64,000 nucleotides of DNA, from positions 310,001 to 374,000 of the forward strand of contig NW_026516233.1 of the NCBI RefSeq assembly GCF_025602895.1, given 5' to 3'. Source of the stretch: Polychytrium aggregatum. Taxonomy: Eukaryota > Chytridiomycota > Chytridiomycetes > Polychytriales. The translations under genes and the position numbers were made by a program. Below, one piece after another: positions 21,166 to 32,156 of this stretch; positions within the stretch are counted from its first letter, which is position 1; each line of letters opens with the position of its first letter. The notes beneath the pieces were generated by a model. That model made no database searches. It had not been told where the DNA came from and worked only from the letters and a program-made list of their open reading frames with translations.

Positions 21166-23936
21166 CTATTGAGCGGCCTTCTTCTGCTTCTGGTATGAGG
21201 CGACATAAGCCTTGAGCTATGAGAGGATAGGAACATTAAGTAAGCTGCAGTGCCACCGGGACCTCGGGATGGTCAACGGAACCATCCTCACGCCCGCTCC
21301 CACCACCACCATCACCACCACGGCGCTCAGGATCGATGGACATGGCAACGACAATAACCTACTCGCACAAGCCGATAACATACCTGATCACCGCCAAAAA
21401 CGATGCAAACCGTTTGCCAGATGCCGAGACCGACACGGGGCTGATGAAGATTGTAAGGGGAACGGGTATAGACAAAGAAATGAGTGCGTGGGGGTGGGTA
21501 GGCGAGCGGAGCCCACAAAGAAGCCGCAAGGGTCCTCAGCTCGAGGTCGCAGTCGGCTTCGTCGAACTCAAGGCTGCTCATAGTGCGAGGCAGCATATCC
21601 GAGTCTCCCAGTAGAGAGAGGATGCTGTGTGCTGCAAAACCAGTAAAACACCACACATCACCCTCGCAGTGAACTCACGGTGACACCACGGTAAAAGCCT
21701 TTGAGACCATTGTTCTTGTAGATCCACTTGGCTGCAGTGGCAATCGTCAGCTTCTCTGGGCGCCCTTCGGTCTTGATCTGGCTCTGCATCTCGACACGGA
21801 TGACTTCCAGAGGCTGATTCCAGCAGCTGAGGGCGCCTCCTACGGCACTTGCAAGAACTTTCTCGGCCGAAGACAGCGGCTTGCTTCGGTCGTCGCGGGC
21901 TCGCATGAACACATCCTCGACAATCCGACTGATGCCGAAGCGCGAGCCCCAGTTGGTGCATTGGCGGAGGGCCTAAATCGGCAGCGTACCGAATCGCCAC
22001 GAGGATGCCGCGACGGTGAAGAGGGACAGAGGTGTTAGGAGATACAGCATGGCCAAATGCATAACCAACTCCAAGCCAGGCTCGCATGATCCGTGTCGAG
22101 AAGGGTCGCACGACAATAGCCTCGGCAGACACGAGGCATCGTGTGAGAAGGAGTTGTCTCGACTTTGCCAGAGTATTCAGCAATTCGACTCGGGTTTTGG
22201 TGAAGCCGGCGCTCCCTCAAGCCTTCCCCTCAAAACTCACAGCGCGGACAGCGACGAGACACTTCCACAGAGGGATCATGGAATCAGAGCTTACCACTGC
22301 GTTTACGCCTTTGTTGATACCAGCGAATCCCTCACGGGCAAAGATCTCTCGGGCCACCTAATCACGGTGTGAATCGATAGAGTTGGTTAAATAGCAAGAC
22401 AGCACGCGGTGATCCGATGTGCATTCTTGTGGTGTGAAGCCTCCTTGTCGCTCGCTTAGAGTGCCAGGAAGAGAGTGGATTTGTTTGGAGGCTTAATCTC
22501 GACTCAGTCAATCAAAGTACCTGGATGGTGCTCTTGGGTGTCCCGCCAACGCCAACGTCCTTGCTGCGAGTTACCTCGACCGTTTTCATAAAGGTGCAAA
22601 AACCCATGGTGGTGTACGCCTGAGAAGGCATCGTAGCGTCAGCGCGACTCCGAGGCAGTGGACCAGACAATAATAAGCGAGACCAAGAGCTCGGTTGACT
22701 CGGCTCTACCAAATCAACGGTCGGTGGATATCCTTGGCGAAGGCCACATGGCACAGCGGGGTCTTACCTGCGCGATGCCACCACCTGCGATTCATCCAGA
22801 GGTTGGCGAGGAGGTCAACAGGCGATATAGAGCCAAAGGATTGGGATACAGAGAGTCAGCCAGATTCACGCAGCAAAGAGCCCGATGCGTCTGAGCGAGA
22901 CGGCATCGAGTACAAGTTCCTTTGCCGCCATCGCAACGATAATCTGTGTGCTACTGCAGATAGAGGGCCGATCCCAGCCCTCGAGGTCCAAGTCGGCCTG
23001 GTAACATTGGCTTGGACCTACCCATGCCACCGATGATGCCAGCAGCCGTGGCAGATCCTCCTTTCGATAGAACCTGGTACTCGAGTTCACTGGCAGTAAA
23101 CAGCAAGACAGCGCCTGAAGGGCAGATACCAACCCGGTGGAGGGAGGACAGCAGCGATAAAACGGCCAAATCAATCGGAATGAATCATACGAGCAGCAAA
23201 GGAGTCAGCCAAACCGAAGCGAAAGAGATCGCGAGATCCACGAGAGACGGGGTCGTCAGCGAGATGGCAAGAGACCAGAGCGGTATTGCGTCGACTCATC
23301 GACGAACGATGGCTGCTCAAGCACGGCAGCGGCGGGACTGGCTTGCTCTCGCACCTTTAGTGGAGCCCTCGATCCAAGCCCACGGAATCAGACCCTGGTA
23401 GAAGCCGAGGATGCCGCCGCGCTTGAAGGTCTTTGAGATGGCCGTGAGCATGTTGTCGCCGCGATTGGCAGCCATGTGAGTCTTGACGACCTCAAAGGGT
23501 TGGCCAAGCTATGGCGGGACAGCAATCCAGAGGCCGACAAGAAAGTCGAGAAGAGTGAGCAGTTACGAAAGCGAGCAGGCGCATTGGTGAGGCCGAGTGA
23601 TGTGCCGAGCAAACGAAAGAGCGAGCAGAGCAGGGAGAAATAAAAATGAAAATAAAAAATAAGACTCAGAAACACAAGATAGCCCAATGCCTTTCGACTC
23701 GACCAATCCGATCCGCATGATGGCTGGAGGAGATGTCCTGCTCGGCCTTGGCTCCAAACGGCGGCAACAGCAGAGGGCAGCGTCCGATGCGAGATGCCCA
23801 ACTCGACTTTCCCGGTCCTTACCGTTGAGGCCTCGAAGATCGTGAGACCGGCGCCGAGGGCAAGGTTGGTGAAACTCAAGGCCTTCCTCTTCACAGCAGG
23901 AGCCGAAGCCGGTGCAGGGGCGCTGGATGTAGACAT
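21166..23936 (-). CDS. Mitochondrial citrate/2-oxoglutarate carrier, Yhm2-like
   Basis: An inner-membrane solute carrier of the mitochondrial carrier family. It starts at the ATG at 23936 ([20 protein letters not shown]) and ends with a final exon encoding [16 protein letters not shown] and the TAG at 21166-21168. Exon blocks in order match yeast Yhm2 closely: [36 protein letters not shown] and [146 protein letters not shown]. The three Yhm2 repeat signatures ([28 protein letters not shown]) are all present. About nine exons are needed; individual borders were not all fixed. The yeast protein exchanges citrate for 2-oxoglutarate and supports cytosolic NADPH supply. No damaging change is seen. 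Confidence 0.9.
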
Positions 23937-24357
23937 GGATGCTTTGATTGATTTGACGAGGAGACTGGCTTGAAGCGGCAGCAAAGACGAGCTGTAGGAC
24001 AGGGAGACGACGACTACGAAGAGGCGAGACAAGCACAGACCGACTCGTTCGGACGGCGAAGGGAACCAACAGGGCCGAGGGAAAGACCGGACGACAACCA
24101 GGCGAGCAGATGGAGGAAAAGACGGAGGGAGGGGCAGGAGGGGAACGGCAGGTGCAAAAGGGTCATGAACGGCGGGAGCACGTGAAGGCCTGGCGAGAAC
24201 ACCACCAACGACATCCAGGGCCAAGATGGGGCCTCCAGATCACTCAGGGACACATTGAGGCACACTCTTCCGCTTCGTTCTGAACATGCTGTATTCGTAT
24301 CTGGCAACATTTGGTCAACTGGCTTGGCTGCCATCAATCCGGGACAGAGCGATATTT
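23937..24357. other. 5' flank of the Yhm2-like gene
   Basis: Purine-rich on the plus strand, so the Yhm2-like gene has a pyrimidine-rich leader on its sense strand. No gene was recognised between it and the end of the LRR gene. Confidence 0.4.
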
Positions 24358-26436
24358 CTATTTCGAGCTCCTGTTCTCAGGCTTTCTGTGTCTGATGCGG
24401 TCCTTCTTGCCCATTCTTGTTCCTCCGACTGCATGGAGGCGAGACGGCAATTCCGTTCGGGCATCAAGAAGTGGTGGAGGCTTGAACATCTGTAATCGAG
24501 ATAAGCTGGCGGACAGTCCTTCCAAGGTTCGCAGTCCTGCACACTTTGACAGATCCAGGGTTCTAAGGCCGTCCATGGCCGCCGGCAGCCCCTCCAGGCG
24601 CTCCAGTGATGGTGGGAAGTAGAGCGACACCAGACTCGGCATCGATGGCGGCAGTCCAACGAGACTTTTCAGCTTGGTGCACTTGGACAGATCGAGCGTG
24701 TTGAGGCAATCCATGGACGACGGAAATCCATGTAAACTCTCCAAGGAGGAAGGTAGATAGAGCGACCCGAGTCGGGGGAGTTTGCTGGACATACCCGTCA
24801 GATTGACAAGGTGCTTGCACCGGACCAGGCTCAGTCGCTGCAGACTCGCCATCGAGTCAGGCATGCCAGCAAGACTCCGAAGCGATGTCGGGAGCACAGC
24901 GAGCTTGAGTTGGGGCAGGACATTTGGTAGCCCGCTCAGACTTTTGAGCCGGGTACTTTCTGCCATGTACAGACTCTGGAGGCTGTCCATCGAGTCTGGT
25001 AAACCCTGGAGCGTGCCGACCGCCGGAATGCTGAGCATCTGCAGATTGGGCAACTCGGGAGACATTCCAATCAAGCTCTTCACTCTCTTGCATCGAGCCA
25101 ATGCAAGCCCGCGGAGTAGCTCGAGTTTCGGTGACATGCCGTCGAGGCTCTCGAGATACCGCGAGAGCGTCAAGGTCTCCAGCCGAGGCAGTCTCACAGG
25201 CATGCCCCGCAGACTCTTGAGTCTGAAGCAGGCCGAGAGGTCGAGGCTCTTGAGGCAATCCATCGACTCGGGCATGCCCTCGAGGGTCTCCAGGCTTTGC
25301 GGCAAGACCAACGTCTCGAGCTTTGAGTGTGTCGACAGCAGCCCTTTCAGGTCCTTCATCTTGGTACATCGCGCCAGCTCCAGTTGACGGAGGGACGGGA
25401 GCTGGTCCAAATGCCTTGGGAGCAAAACAACTGCTGCTGGAAGCACGATTGTATGTACGTTCGGGAGCTCTGGAAGCCCGTCGAGATGTTTCAGCCGACT
25501 ACATGGCGAGAGATCCAACCGGACCAGTCGATCCAATCTTGGCATGCCTTCTAGCGTTTCAACTGCGGCGGACAGCATGATCGTCACCAAACTTGGCAAG
25601 TGCGGCATGGCTTCCCAAGACCAAATAAAGTCACCAGAGACTGAGCTGCCAATCTGGAGAGAATGGATCGAGGGCAAGCTGTGGGGCCATCCCGCCAAGG
25701 TAGCAAACGACCGATTGGAGAGGATGAGATGACCGCAGGCAGATGACTCGAGGATGTGGAGTTCGTGTGGAAGTAAAGATATCAGCTGGTCGTTCCTGAA
25801 CAAGGGGTGCTGCTGTGGACGGTGAATGTTGAGCGGCTGTACCGAGCCCGACGGGTTCCGAAGCATCACCGATGAATCCAGACATCCGAGCGCAACTTGG
25901 TCACCAAGCTCGGCAGCCGGCGTTCCCTGGACGGAGACCAGCGGATGGCGATGGCATCTTTCGTCGGACGGGAGGTCGAAGGATTCCAAATAGGTTTGGA
26001 TTCGAGGCCGAAGCATGCTGTTTTGGTGAATCCTCCACCACAGACCAAGCTCCCTCTGATAGCAATCGAATGAGGTCGAATGGGCCTGCAACCGACGGGT
26101 AAAGCACAAGAGACCCTCCAGAACAGTCACCAGAGAGGTACGAGGCTCAAATTGGCTGATCCATTCTGCGGAGAGTCCAAGACGCTGGGCCAGAAGGGAA
26201 GTCCAGCCCGAGCTGGAGACGAGCTGGGTGATGCTGCGGTGTCGCTTGGAGAGGAGGGGCAGCTTGAGGAGCGACTGGAGACCCAGCGCAAGGATGAATG
26301 CGTCGCTGGTGACGAGTATAGCGAGGAGATCGAACTGATTGAGGACATGATGTTTTGCGGCCAGGGCTTGAGTGTCCAGAGGGAGATCGCATGTCAGCCC
26401 GGCCTGCATCGTTGAGGCGGAAGGCAGCAGCAGCAA
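24358..26436 (-). CDS. Leucine-rich-repeat protein with 45-46-residue double repeats
   Basis: A single-exon frame of 692 aa. Residues 1 to about 280 are a non-repetitive region without a clear domain or strong signal peptide. From about 290 the protein consists of tandem double LRRs of 45-46 residues: each begins LDLSxCxxLKSLxGMP and continues with xLPxLxxLxLPxSLESLxGMPxSMDxL. Seven full double units and partial ones at either end are visible. The variable positions differ while Leu, the Cys and the GMP/GLP turn are kept. The last 40 residues are basic (KKDRIRHRKPENRSSK) and may be a nuclear localisation or membrane-association tail. LRRs of this LDLSxCxxL kind occur in protein-binding receptors and F-box-type adaptors, but no effector domain is visible, so the partner is unknown. 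Repeat arrays like this change copy number easily. Confidence 0.75.
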   Translation of the reverse strand: MLLLPSASTMQAGLTCDLPLDTQALAAKHHVLNQFDLLAILVTSDAFILALGLQSLLKLPLLSKRHRSITQLVSSSGWTSLLAQRLGLSAEWISQFEPRTSLVTVLEGLLCFTRRLQAHSTSFDCYQRELGLWWRIHQNSMLRPRIQTYLESFDLPSDERCHRHPLVSVQGTPAAELGDQVALGCLDSSVMLRNPSGSVQPLNIHRPQQHPLFRNDQLISLLPHELHILESSACGHLILSNRSFATLAGWPHSLPSIHSLQIGSSVSGDFIWSWEAMPHLPSLVTIMLSAAVETLEGMPRLDRLVRLDLSPCSRLKHLDGLPELPNVHTIVLPAAVVLLPRHLDQLPSLRQLELARCTKMKDLKGLLSTHSKLETLVLPQSLETLEGMPESMDCLKSLDLSACFRLKSLRGMPVRLPRLETLTLSRYLESLDGMSPKLELLRGLALARCKRVKSLIGMSPELPNLQMLSIPAVGTLQGLPDSMDSLQSLYMAESTRLKSLSGLPNVLPQLKLAVLPTSLRSLAGMPDSMASLQRLSLVRCKHLVNLTGMSSKLPRLGSLYLPSSLESLHGFPSSMDCLNTLDLSKCTKLKSLVGLPPSMPSLVSLYFPPSLERLEGLPAAMDGLRTLDLSKCAGLRTLEGLSASLSRLQMFKPPPLLDARTELPSRLHAVGGTRMGKKDRIRHRKPENRSSK

Positions 26437-26847
26437 CAGAAAGTGCGATCACTGGGCAGGAGCACGACGGGTCACGACGAAACCCGTTTCGGCTCCCGCA
26501 CCTGGTCGACAACAAGAGTGGCCGGTCGATGCGGCGCAGACACAAGGAGGGGACTGAGGGAGGAACTCTGAAACCTCGGCCAGTGTATTGGTTGTTTGTG
26601 CGATGACGACTTGCAGAACAGCTGGACTGAGACGACCGAGCAGGCCCTCGCCCACGAAACAAAGCGGGGAGGTGGAGGTGTTTCATTCACGGACGTTGAG
26701 TAAAACGGAAAGCGGAAAAGGGGAAACGGAAACGGAAACGGAAACGGGGTTCAAGAAACGGGAAACCTGATTCGAGGCTCGGAGGCCACGGCAGCCGAAT
26801 GTCCCACTATCGACCGATGGCGGCCGCCCAGCCAGCACACAGACACA
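26437..26847. other. Intergenic region upstream of the LRR gene
   Basis: It contains a (GGAAAC)n microsatellite at about 26723-26752 and A/G-rich flanks. No coding signal; the 3' end of the first reductase gene follows. Confidence 0.5.
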
Positions 26848-29800
26848 TCAGTGGCGGCCGGTGCGGGTGAAGGGACGGACATCGGGATACTCCTCGTCCT
26901 TGAGCTCGGTCTCCGCCGCCGTGGGCTGGTCGAGATAGGACACCCGATCCAAGTGGAAGAGACTCTTCCTGACGACCAGCTCGGGCGAGGGACACGGCGT
27001 CGGGTAGATCGAGCGAGTGTTGGTGTTGTCGACCCTGAAGGACAGGTCCATCAGCATCCGCATGAACGCAAGCAGGGCGTGGTTATCGGGCGATGGGTTG
27101 CGCCAGATGATGGTCCTGAACTTTTCGCGAGTGTCCTGCAGGACGGTCCAGCCAACGGAATCGGCAATCTCAAAGACACGCTTCTCGGTGATGACACTGC
27201 GAGTGAGTGAGTGAGTGAGTGAGTGAGTGAGTGAGGGGTGATTGCGATGGCCCACGATGTCCGCCATCAAACATGTCAATCTGCGACCCGCTCAATGCCA
27301 AGCACAGCATCGACTGACACTCACACTCACACTCACACTCACACTCACACTCACACTCACACTCACACTCACACTCACACTCACACTCACACTCACACTC
27401 ACACTCACACTCACACTCACACTCACACTCACACTCACACTCACACTCACACTCACACTCACACTCACACTCACACTCACACTCACACTCACACTCACAC
27501 TCACACTCACACTCCACTCCACTCCACTCCACTCCACTCCACACACTCCTCACCTGTGCTCCGAGTCGCTGATGTGGAACACAAACTTGGACAGCGCCTC
27601 CTCCGAGCTGACAATCTCGGCAATCACCTTGGCAACATGGTCGACGGGATCCATGGTCCAAGTGACGGGACTGGCGTTTGCCGGGCAAACGCCGAGCTTG
27701 ATGCATCCCTCGATGTATCGCCAGATATAGTCGTCTGTGTTGCACACTGGAGGATGGAGTGAACAGGGTGAGAAACAGTGTCGGTCGATGGATGGGTGCC
27801 ACTCGACAAACAAGATCATCAACCCATGGCCAAGTCGAGGGAACGAAGGAGGGAATCTCCACCACATCACACATCACACATCACCACGGCTCACCTCCGT
27901 ATCCGCTGTCGCCAGCAATCATCGCTGGCCGAATGATGGTTGCAGGCACTCCCCTCGATCGTGCCTTGTTGATCAGCTGCTCAGAGACCCACTTGGTCTG
28001 CGAGTAGCCGCCCGACAGGTTCCAGTTGGAGTACATTTTCTCCTCGAGCGGCTTGTCGGAGCCCTTGGCCATGGCAATCGTCCCGATGGTCGAGATGTAG
28101 TGCACCACCTTGAGATGGTGCGTCGTGGCCAGCTGCAGCACCGTCACCGTGCTGAGGACGTTTGTTGCCTTGAGCGTGTTATAGTTGTAGAGCCAGTGCA
28201 CCTCGGCGGCGTTGTGCACAATCATGTCGGTCTCTTCGCAAATCTCCTTCCATCGCTCGTCCGAGAGTGCCCATCGCTCCTTGGAAACGTCGCCGCGCAG
28301 ACCAACCCACCGGTCTCGCACGTCATACCACGGATCGTTCTTGTTCCGCGATGCAATCACCAGCCTCGAGGCGTTGGAGTAGGTGCGGAGGAAGGCCAGT
28401 TTCTCGGTCTCGGTTCGTGCCAGACAGTAGATCTTGGCCCGAGGGAACTTGTGTGCCAGCTCAAAGATCAGGAATGCTCCGAGGAAGCTGGTTGCACCCG
28501 TCAGGACGATGCCGCGGACCTCCTTGGGATAGACAAACGGAGGGAAACCCTCGGCCGTCACACTCGCATCGTCGAGCTTGGCAGCCTCGGCAGCCAGATC
28601 GATTGTCGGCGGAATCACCAGCTTGTCGTCGAGAATGTCGACGACCAGCTGGGCGACATTCTTGGGACTCATGCTGTTCGACAGCAGGATCATTGGCGAG
28701 ATCTCGACACCGTACTCCTCCTTGATGGCGATGGCCAGGCGGCCGATGCTCAGCGAGTCAAAGCCGACACCGCCAATGTAAAAGTTGCGACCGTACAGAC
28801 CAGGACTGTCCAGGATCTGGCTGCTGAACTCGGAGATCTTGAAGGCAATCTTGATCAAGAACGTCCTGGTGACCATGAGGGGTGGGTAATCGACTGCCTG
28901 GCCGTACTGCTCGATGTTCTCGGCGATGCGCTTGAGCTTCTTGAGATCGACCTTGCCCGAGTCGTTGAAGGGGAGCTCGTGGAGCCTGAGGCAGTTGTGG
29001 ATGGGGAACTTGGAGACGTTCAGCAGCAACAACATGTCCTCGACGACTCGAATGATATCGGCCGAGATCAAGTCGGGATTGGATCCTTTCTGAAGGACGT
29101 AGAGCAAGATGATCTTTCTCTCGGAGGTGTGGATGAAGTAGCAATCGGCGATGACCTGGGACAGGTGCTTGTGGACAAGCTCCCTGAGGTAGTTCAGGTC
29201 GACATAGACACCGTTGACCTTGATCTTCTGGTCGAATCTGGAGTGTGAGGTGTGAGGTGTGAGGTGTGAGGTGTGAGGTGTGAGGTGTGAGGTGTGAGGT
29301 GTGAGGTGTGAGGTGTGAGGTGTGAGGTGTGAGGTGTGAGGTGTGAGGTGTGAGGTGTGAGGTGTGAGGTGTGAGAATGAGAGTGATAAGTATCCAGCGA
29401 GCAAAAGGATCGGAACCAAGAGTGTGGATGGCAGTTCTCATGGATCAGGAACACAATAGTCTCCAGACTCACCTTCCAACAACACTGAACTCGTTCTCAC
29501 CAACCATCTCGACCCAGTCCATGGTGCAGACTCGGGGCGAGCCATCCACGAGGAAGCCAAAGGAAGCCAGTCTGTCGTTGGGATCGGCGTTGACAAAGCT
29601 GGGATGGTCCTTGGCAGGATGCTCGGGATCGACGGCAAAGACCAGAATTCCGCTGTTTGATGATCGTCGGTCGATGATCACGCCTTTCTCGTCAAACAAG
29701 AGGCAGCGCACCCCAGGCTTGGCCAACTTGTAGACCAATTTCTCTGGAACTTGACTCTCTGCGGCGATATGCAAAAATGATAGTGCCCCAATAACTCCCG

Positions 29801-31180
29801 TCTAGTCAGAATATTGGTTAATGATCGATCGATTTTAAAATGATCCATGCTATCAACCATGAACTGTACCTCACTTGATCCGTAGAGCGATTGAATCGAG
29901 GCATTTGGGAAGCTCTCTCTCGTCTTGTGAACAACGCTCATTGGAATATGCTCCGAACCCAACATTACTTTCTTTGTTTCCATCCACCTGCCATCCGAGT
30001 TCATGGAAGTGGCGGTGCTAATGACGAGCTTCATGAACGAAGGTGTCTGCGGGAATATCAATACCATGAATATGTGAAACATTATTCATCCGAACGTCAT
30101 GCTATTCCACCAACCAAATAAATATATGCAACGCCGTCGTTTAAGAGTTGAGCGACATTCTTTGCTTTCTCAATGGCATTGAATGTTAGGCTTGGAATCC
30201 ACAAAGATCCTCTCAAATTGAGCGCACTTGGAAGACAACCGAATGTTGCAACAAATGATGGAGGCTGAGAATCATCAATGTCAGTTGGATAAACTTCGGC
30301 CATGTATCAATCCGATAATTCGTGTCCTGCACACTTACTTGCAGAATTCCCATACTACAGTTCAGAATCCCGATGGCGGATCGAGTTGTGATTCCTCCAA
30401 AGTGTGAAAACTTGAAGCTAGGATGATAGGAACCAGCGCAGAAGGATTCAGTGGACGAGTGATGATACGATTACTTTGGGAATGTGAACAAGCATCAGGT
30501 GCGACACAGAAACAGAATCCACAGAAACAGAATTCACAGCATCAGAAGCCACAGGAGAACTCACGACTTGGGGATGCCTGTGGGAGTGACGAGGAGCCAG
30601 GATGCAGGACGAAGGAGTCGGGTTGTGGGTTGGATATGCATCGTCAGCGTATCACCTTCCACATTCACCGCATTCACCACACTCACCACATCCACCACAC
30701 TCACCATCTTACTCTATCCACCACTACACCATCGGCTTTGCTGCTGGGCCATCACGCTCGACCATTCCACATACCGGTTGTTCCAGAGGTGCACTGGATG
30801 GTGACATAATCATCAAGGGGCTCACAGACTTCGAGAGATGGGGGTGGGACGTTGTCCAGCACTGGGAACGTGGTGGCATCGACCAGTGTCACTCCAATGG
30901 TGCGACCAGGCTTGTTGTGGTGGTAGAGGATGTACTTGATGGAGTATCTGTTTCGATTGGAGTCAAGGTCGAGTCAGGTTGAGCACAGAGGTCTCTGGGA
31001 TGTCAATCACCTGAGACACATGCGAGACCAGCACAAGTACAAACCTCTCGCACAGAGTCTTGCGAACAGCGGCAGGGAAGTTGAGAGCGAGGTTGAGTGT
31101 TTTCCTGGATGGCAACAAGGGACAGATGAGACTCGATAGTGGCCATGGCAAGGACAAGACCGGTCATGTCATGCACAGGC

Positions 31181-31211
<31 letters not shown>

Positions 31212-31638
31212 ACCAGACCAGGGGTACTCACTTGCCCAGCATCCACACGGCGAGCGAGAAGAACACCCAGTGCGCCTCGCCTTCGCAGAAGGTGCCGACG
31301 ACCTCGTGGTCGTCGTCGTTCCAGCCAGGAAGCGCCTTGAGAGCCTGGGCGATTGAGTATGCATGTTTCCACACATCGCGGTATGAGTAGCGCACAGACT
31401 CGCCGCTCTCGTAGGTGTTGATGCAGAGGGCATCGGGCTCGTCGCGGGCCATCCGGATGAAGGCTTCGACCGGATGGACCCAAGGGTCGAAGGGGTCGGC
31501 GGGCAGAGCTGGCTCGGGCTGAACAGGTTCGGGCTCGACTGCGGACACCTCGACCATCTCGGCATCCTCCTCCATCGACTCGATGGGCTGGACCTCGATG
31601 CCGAGCATGTCGTCCGAGTCGTGGGTGCTGACGACCAT
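26848..31638 (-). CDS. NRPS-like reductase A-T-R, copy 1 (carboxylic acid / aminoadipate reductase type)
   Basis: A multidomain enzyme predicted to activate an acid with ATP, hold it as a thioester and release it reductively with NAD(P)H. The ATG at 31638 ([16 protein letters not shown]) starts a Glu-rich leader, then [17 protein letters not shown]. Adenylation blocks are CTSGTTG plus GIPKS (A3, across introns and a 13-nt microexon), SLYGSSE (A5), [28 protein letters not shown] (A8) and [14 protein letters not shown] (A10 Lys). The carrier block is [13 protein letters not shown] (phosphopantetheine Ser). The reductase domain has the Rossmann motif [10 protein letters not shown], the catalytic-type [13 protein letters not shown] (Tyr, Lys) and a C-terminal lobe ending FTRTGRH before the stop at 26848. 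Introns include 31234 downward (after MLGK), 30578-30774, 29238-29472 and 27197-27553. All core residues look intact. The substrate is unknown; true lysine-pathway Lys2 is longer and has a different N-terminus. Confidence 0.85.
27197..27553 (-). repeat. Intron filled by three tandem repeats: (CACTCA)n, (CACTC)n and (TGAG)n
   Basis: The donor GTGAGG (27553, minus strand) follows codons for SDSEH. The acceptor CTCGCAG ends at 27197, before VITEKRVFE. On the plus strand 27201-27234 is (GTGA)n, 27317-27514 is about 33 units of a perfect CACTCA hexamer, and 27511-27540 is (ACTCC)n. The tetramer forms the pyrimidine-rich sequence next to the acceptor. More than 70 percent of the 357-bp intron is satellite. 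Confidence 0.9.
29238..29472 (-). repeat. Intron with (GGTGTGA)n minisatellite, about 19 units
   Basis: The intron separates VVGR from FDQKIKVNG at adenylation core A8. The heptamer array (plus strand 29243-29375) lies next to the acceptor, which ends CACTCCAG. The paralogue at 32-37 kb has an intron at the same codon without this array. Confidence 0.9.
30565..30577 (-). other. 13-nt microexon encoding the A3 loop, reductase copy 1
   Basis: Sense sequence GCATCCCCAAGTC, with acceptor CCCACAG before it and donor GTGAGT after it. The upstream exon ends ...TCTGGAACAACCG at 30775. Joined, they read CTSGTTG-I-P-K-S, the A3 (P-loop-like) core of adenylating enzymes. The downstream exon continues [16 protein letters not shown] in phase. 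The paralogue has an equivalent 13-nt exon. Confidence 0.85.
30650..30715. repeat. CATTCACCACACTCACCACA minisatellite in intron
   Basis: Imperfect 9-10 bp units of CATTCACCA/CACTCACCA within the 197-bp intron just upstream of the A3 microexon of reductase copy 1. Confidence 0.75.
31187..31221. repeat. (CCAGA)n microsatellite near the first intron donor of reductase copy 1
   Basis: About seven pentamer units on the plus strand, starting 13 bp inside the intron from the donor GTGAGT at 31234. A related but degenerate CAGACCAGA run occurs at 49427-49470. Confidence 0.85.
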
Positions 31639-32156
31639 GTCGGAGCCAAGTCGGCAGGGGAGACAACGGCAGCGGGATGCTGTCGGCGAGGAACAGGGAC
31701 AGGCAGATGGCAAGGAGCCAAGGGGCGAGGGGCAAAGGGGCGAAAGCTGAAGGCGCCGTTGTTGTGGGGAAAGTCGTGTCTGGTTCGAATCGGGTGGCCA
31801 ACAAGCCACTTGCCCCTTTGTTGGTTTCCATATTCCCGTGGTCAGATGGCTTCAACCACTTGGAGCCAGAAACCAACGCCAGCAACAAGCCTCCTCTCCG
31901 ATCAAGCATCGTTGATGCATGTCCAGCCCTAGCTCGCCCTGATTAGAGTGAGTCTCTTGCACAGACGGCAGTCGCCACGACAGGCATGTATTTCGGGGCG
32001 GTGGGCAGCGAGACATCCACACAGTGCCCTTGAGCGATACCTCGGTCTCGTACTCATTTGCTGTTCTCGCTCTTTTTTCCGTATTATCGGTATGAGGATC
32101 GAGTCGAGAGAAGGCAGAGCAGATATGAGAGCAGATGGAAGGCACTTTAGCCCCGC
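31639..32156. other. Spacer between the tandem reductase genes
   Basis: 518 bp carrying the 3' end of copy 2 and the promoter of copy 1. An open minus-strand frame runs into copy 1, but its Arg/Pro/Ser-rich sequence upstream of [10 protein letters not shown] has no counterpart in the paralogue. Nothing else recognised. Confidence 0.45.

Noticed and set aside
27238-27762. Plus-strand proteins made of Thr-His or Thr-Leu repeats
   Set aside because: They are translations of the CACTCA satellite inside an intron.
27737-29248. 503-codon plus-strand frame antisense to reductase copy 1
   Set aside because: Shadow of the reductase domain; no domain of its own, while the minus strand encodes carrier and Rossmann motifs.
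20449-29375. CRISPR-like arrays suggested by regular repeats
   Set aside because: All repeats are simple head-to-tail satellites without unique spacers, in a eukaryotic sequence.
31770-31800. Possible tRNA B-box (GGTTCGAATCGGG)
   Set aside because: No matching A-box at the right distance and no cloverleaf could be drawn; it lies in the leader of reductase copy 1.
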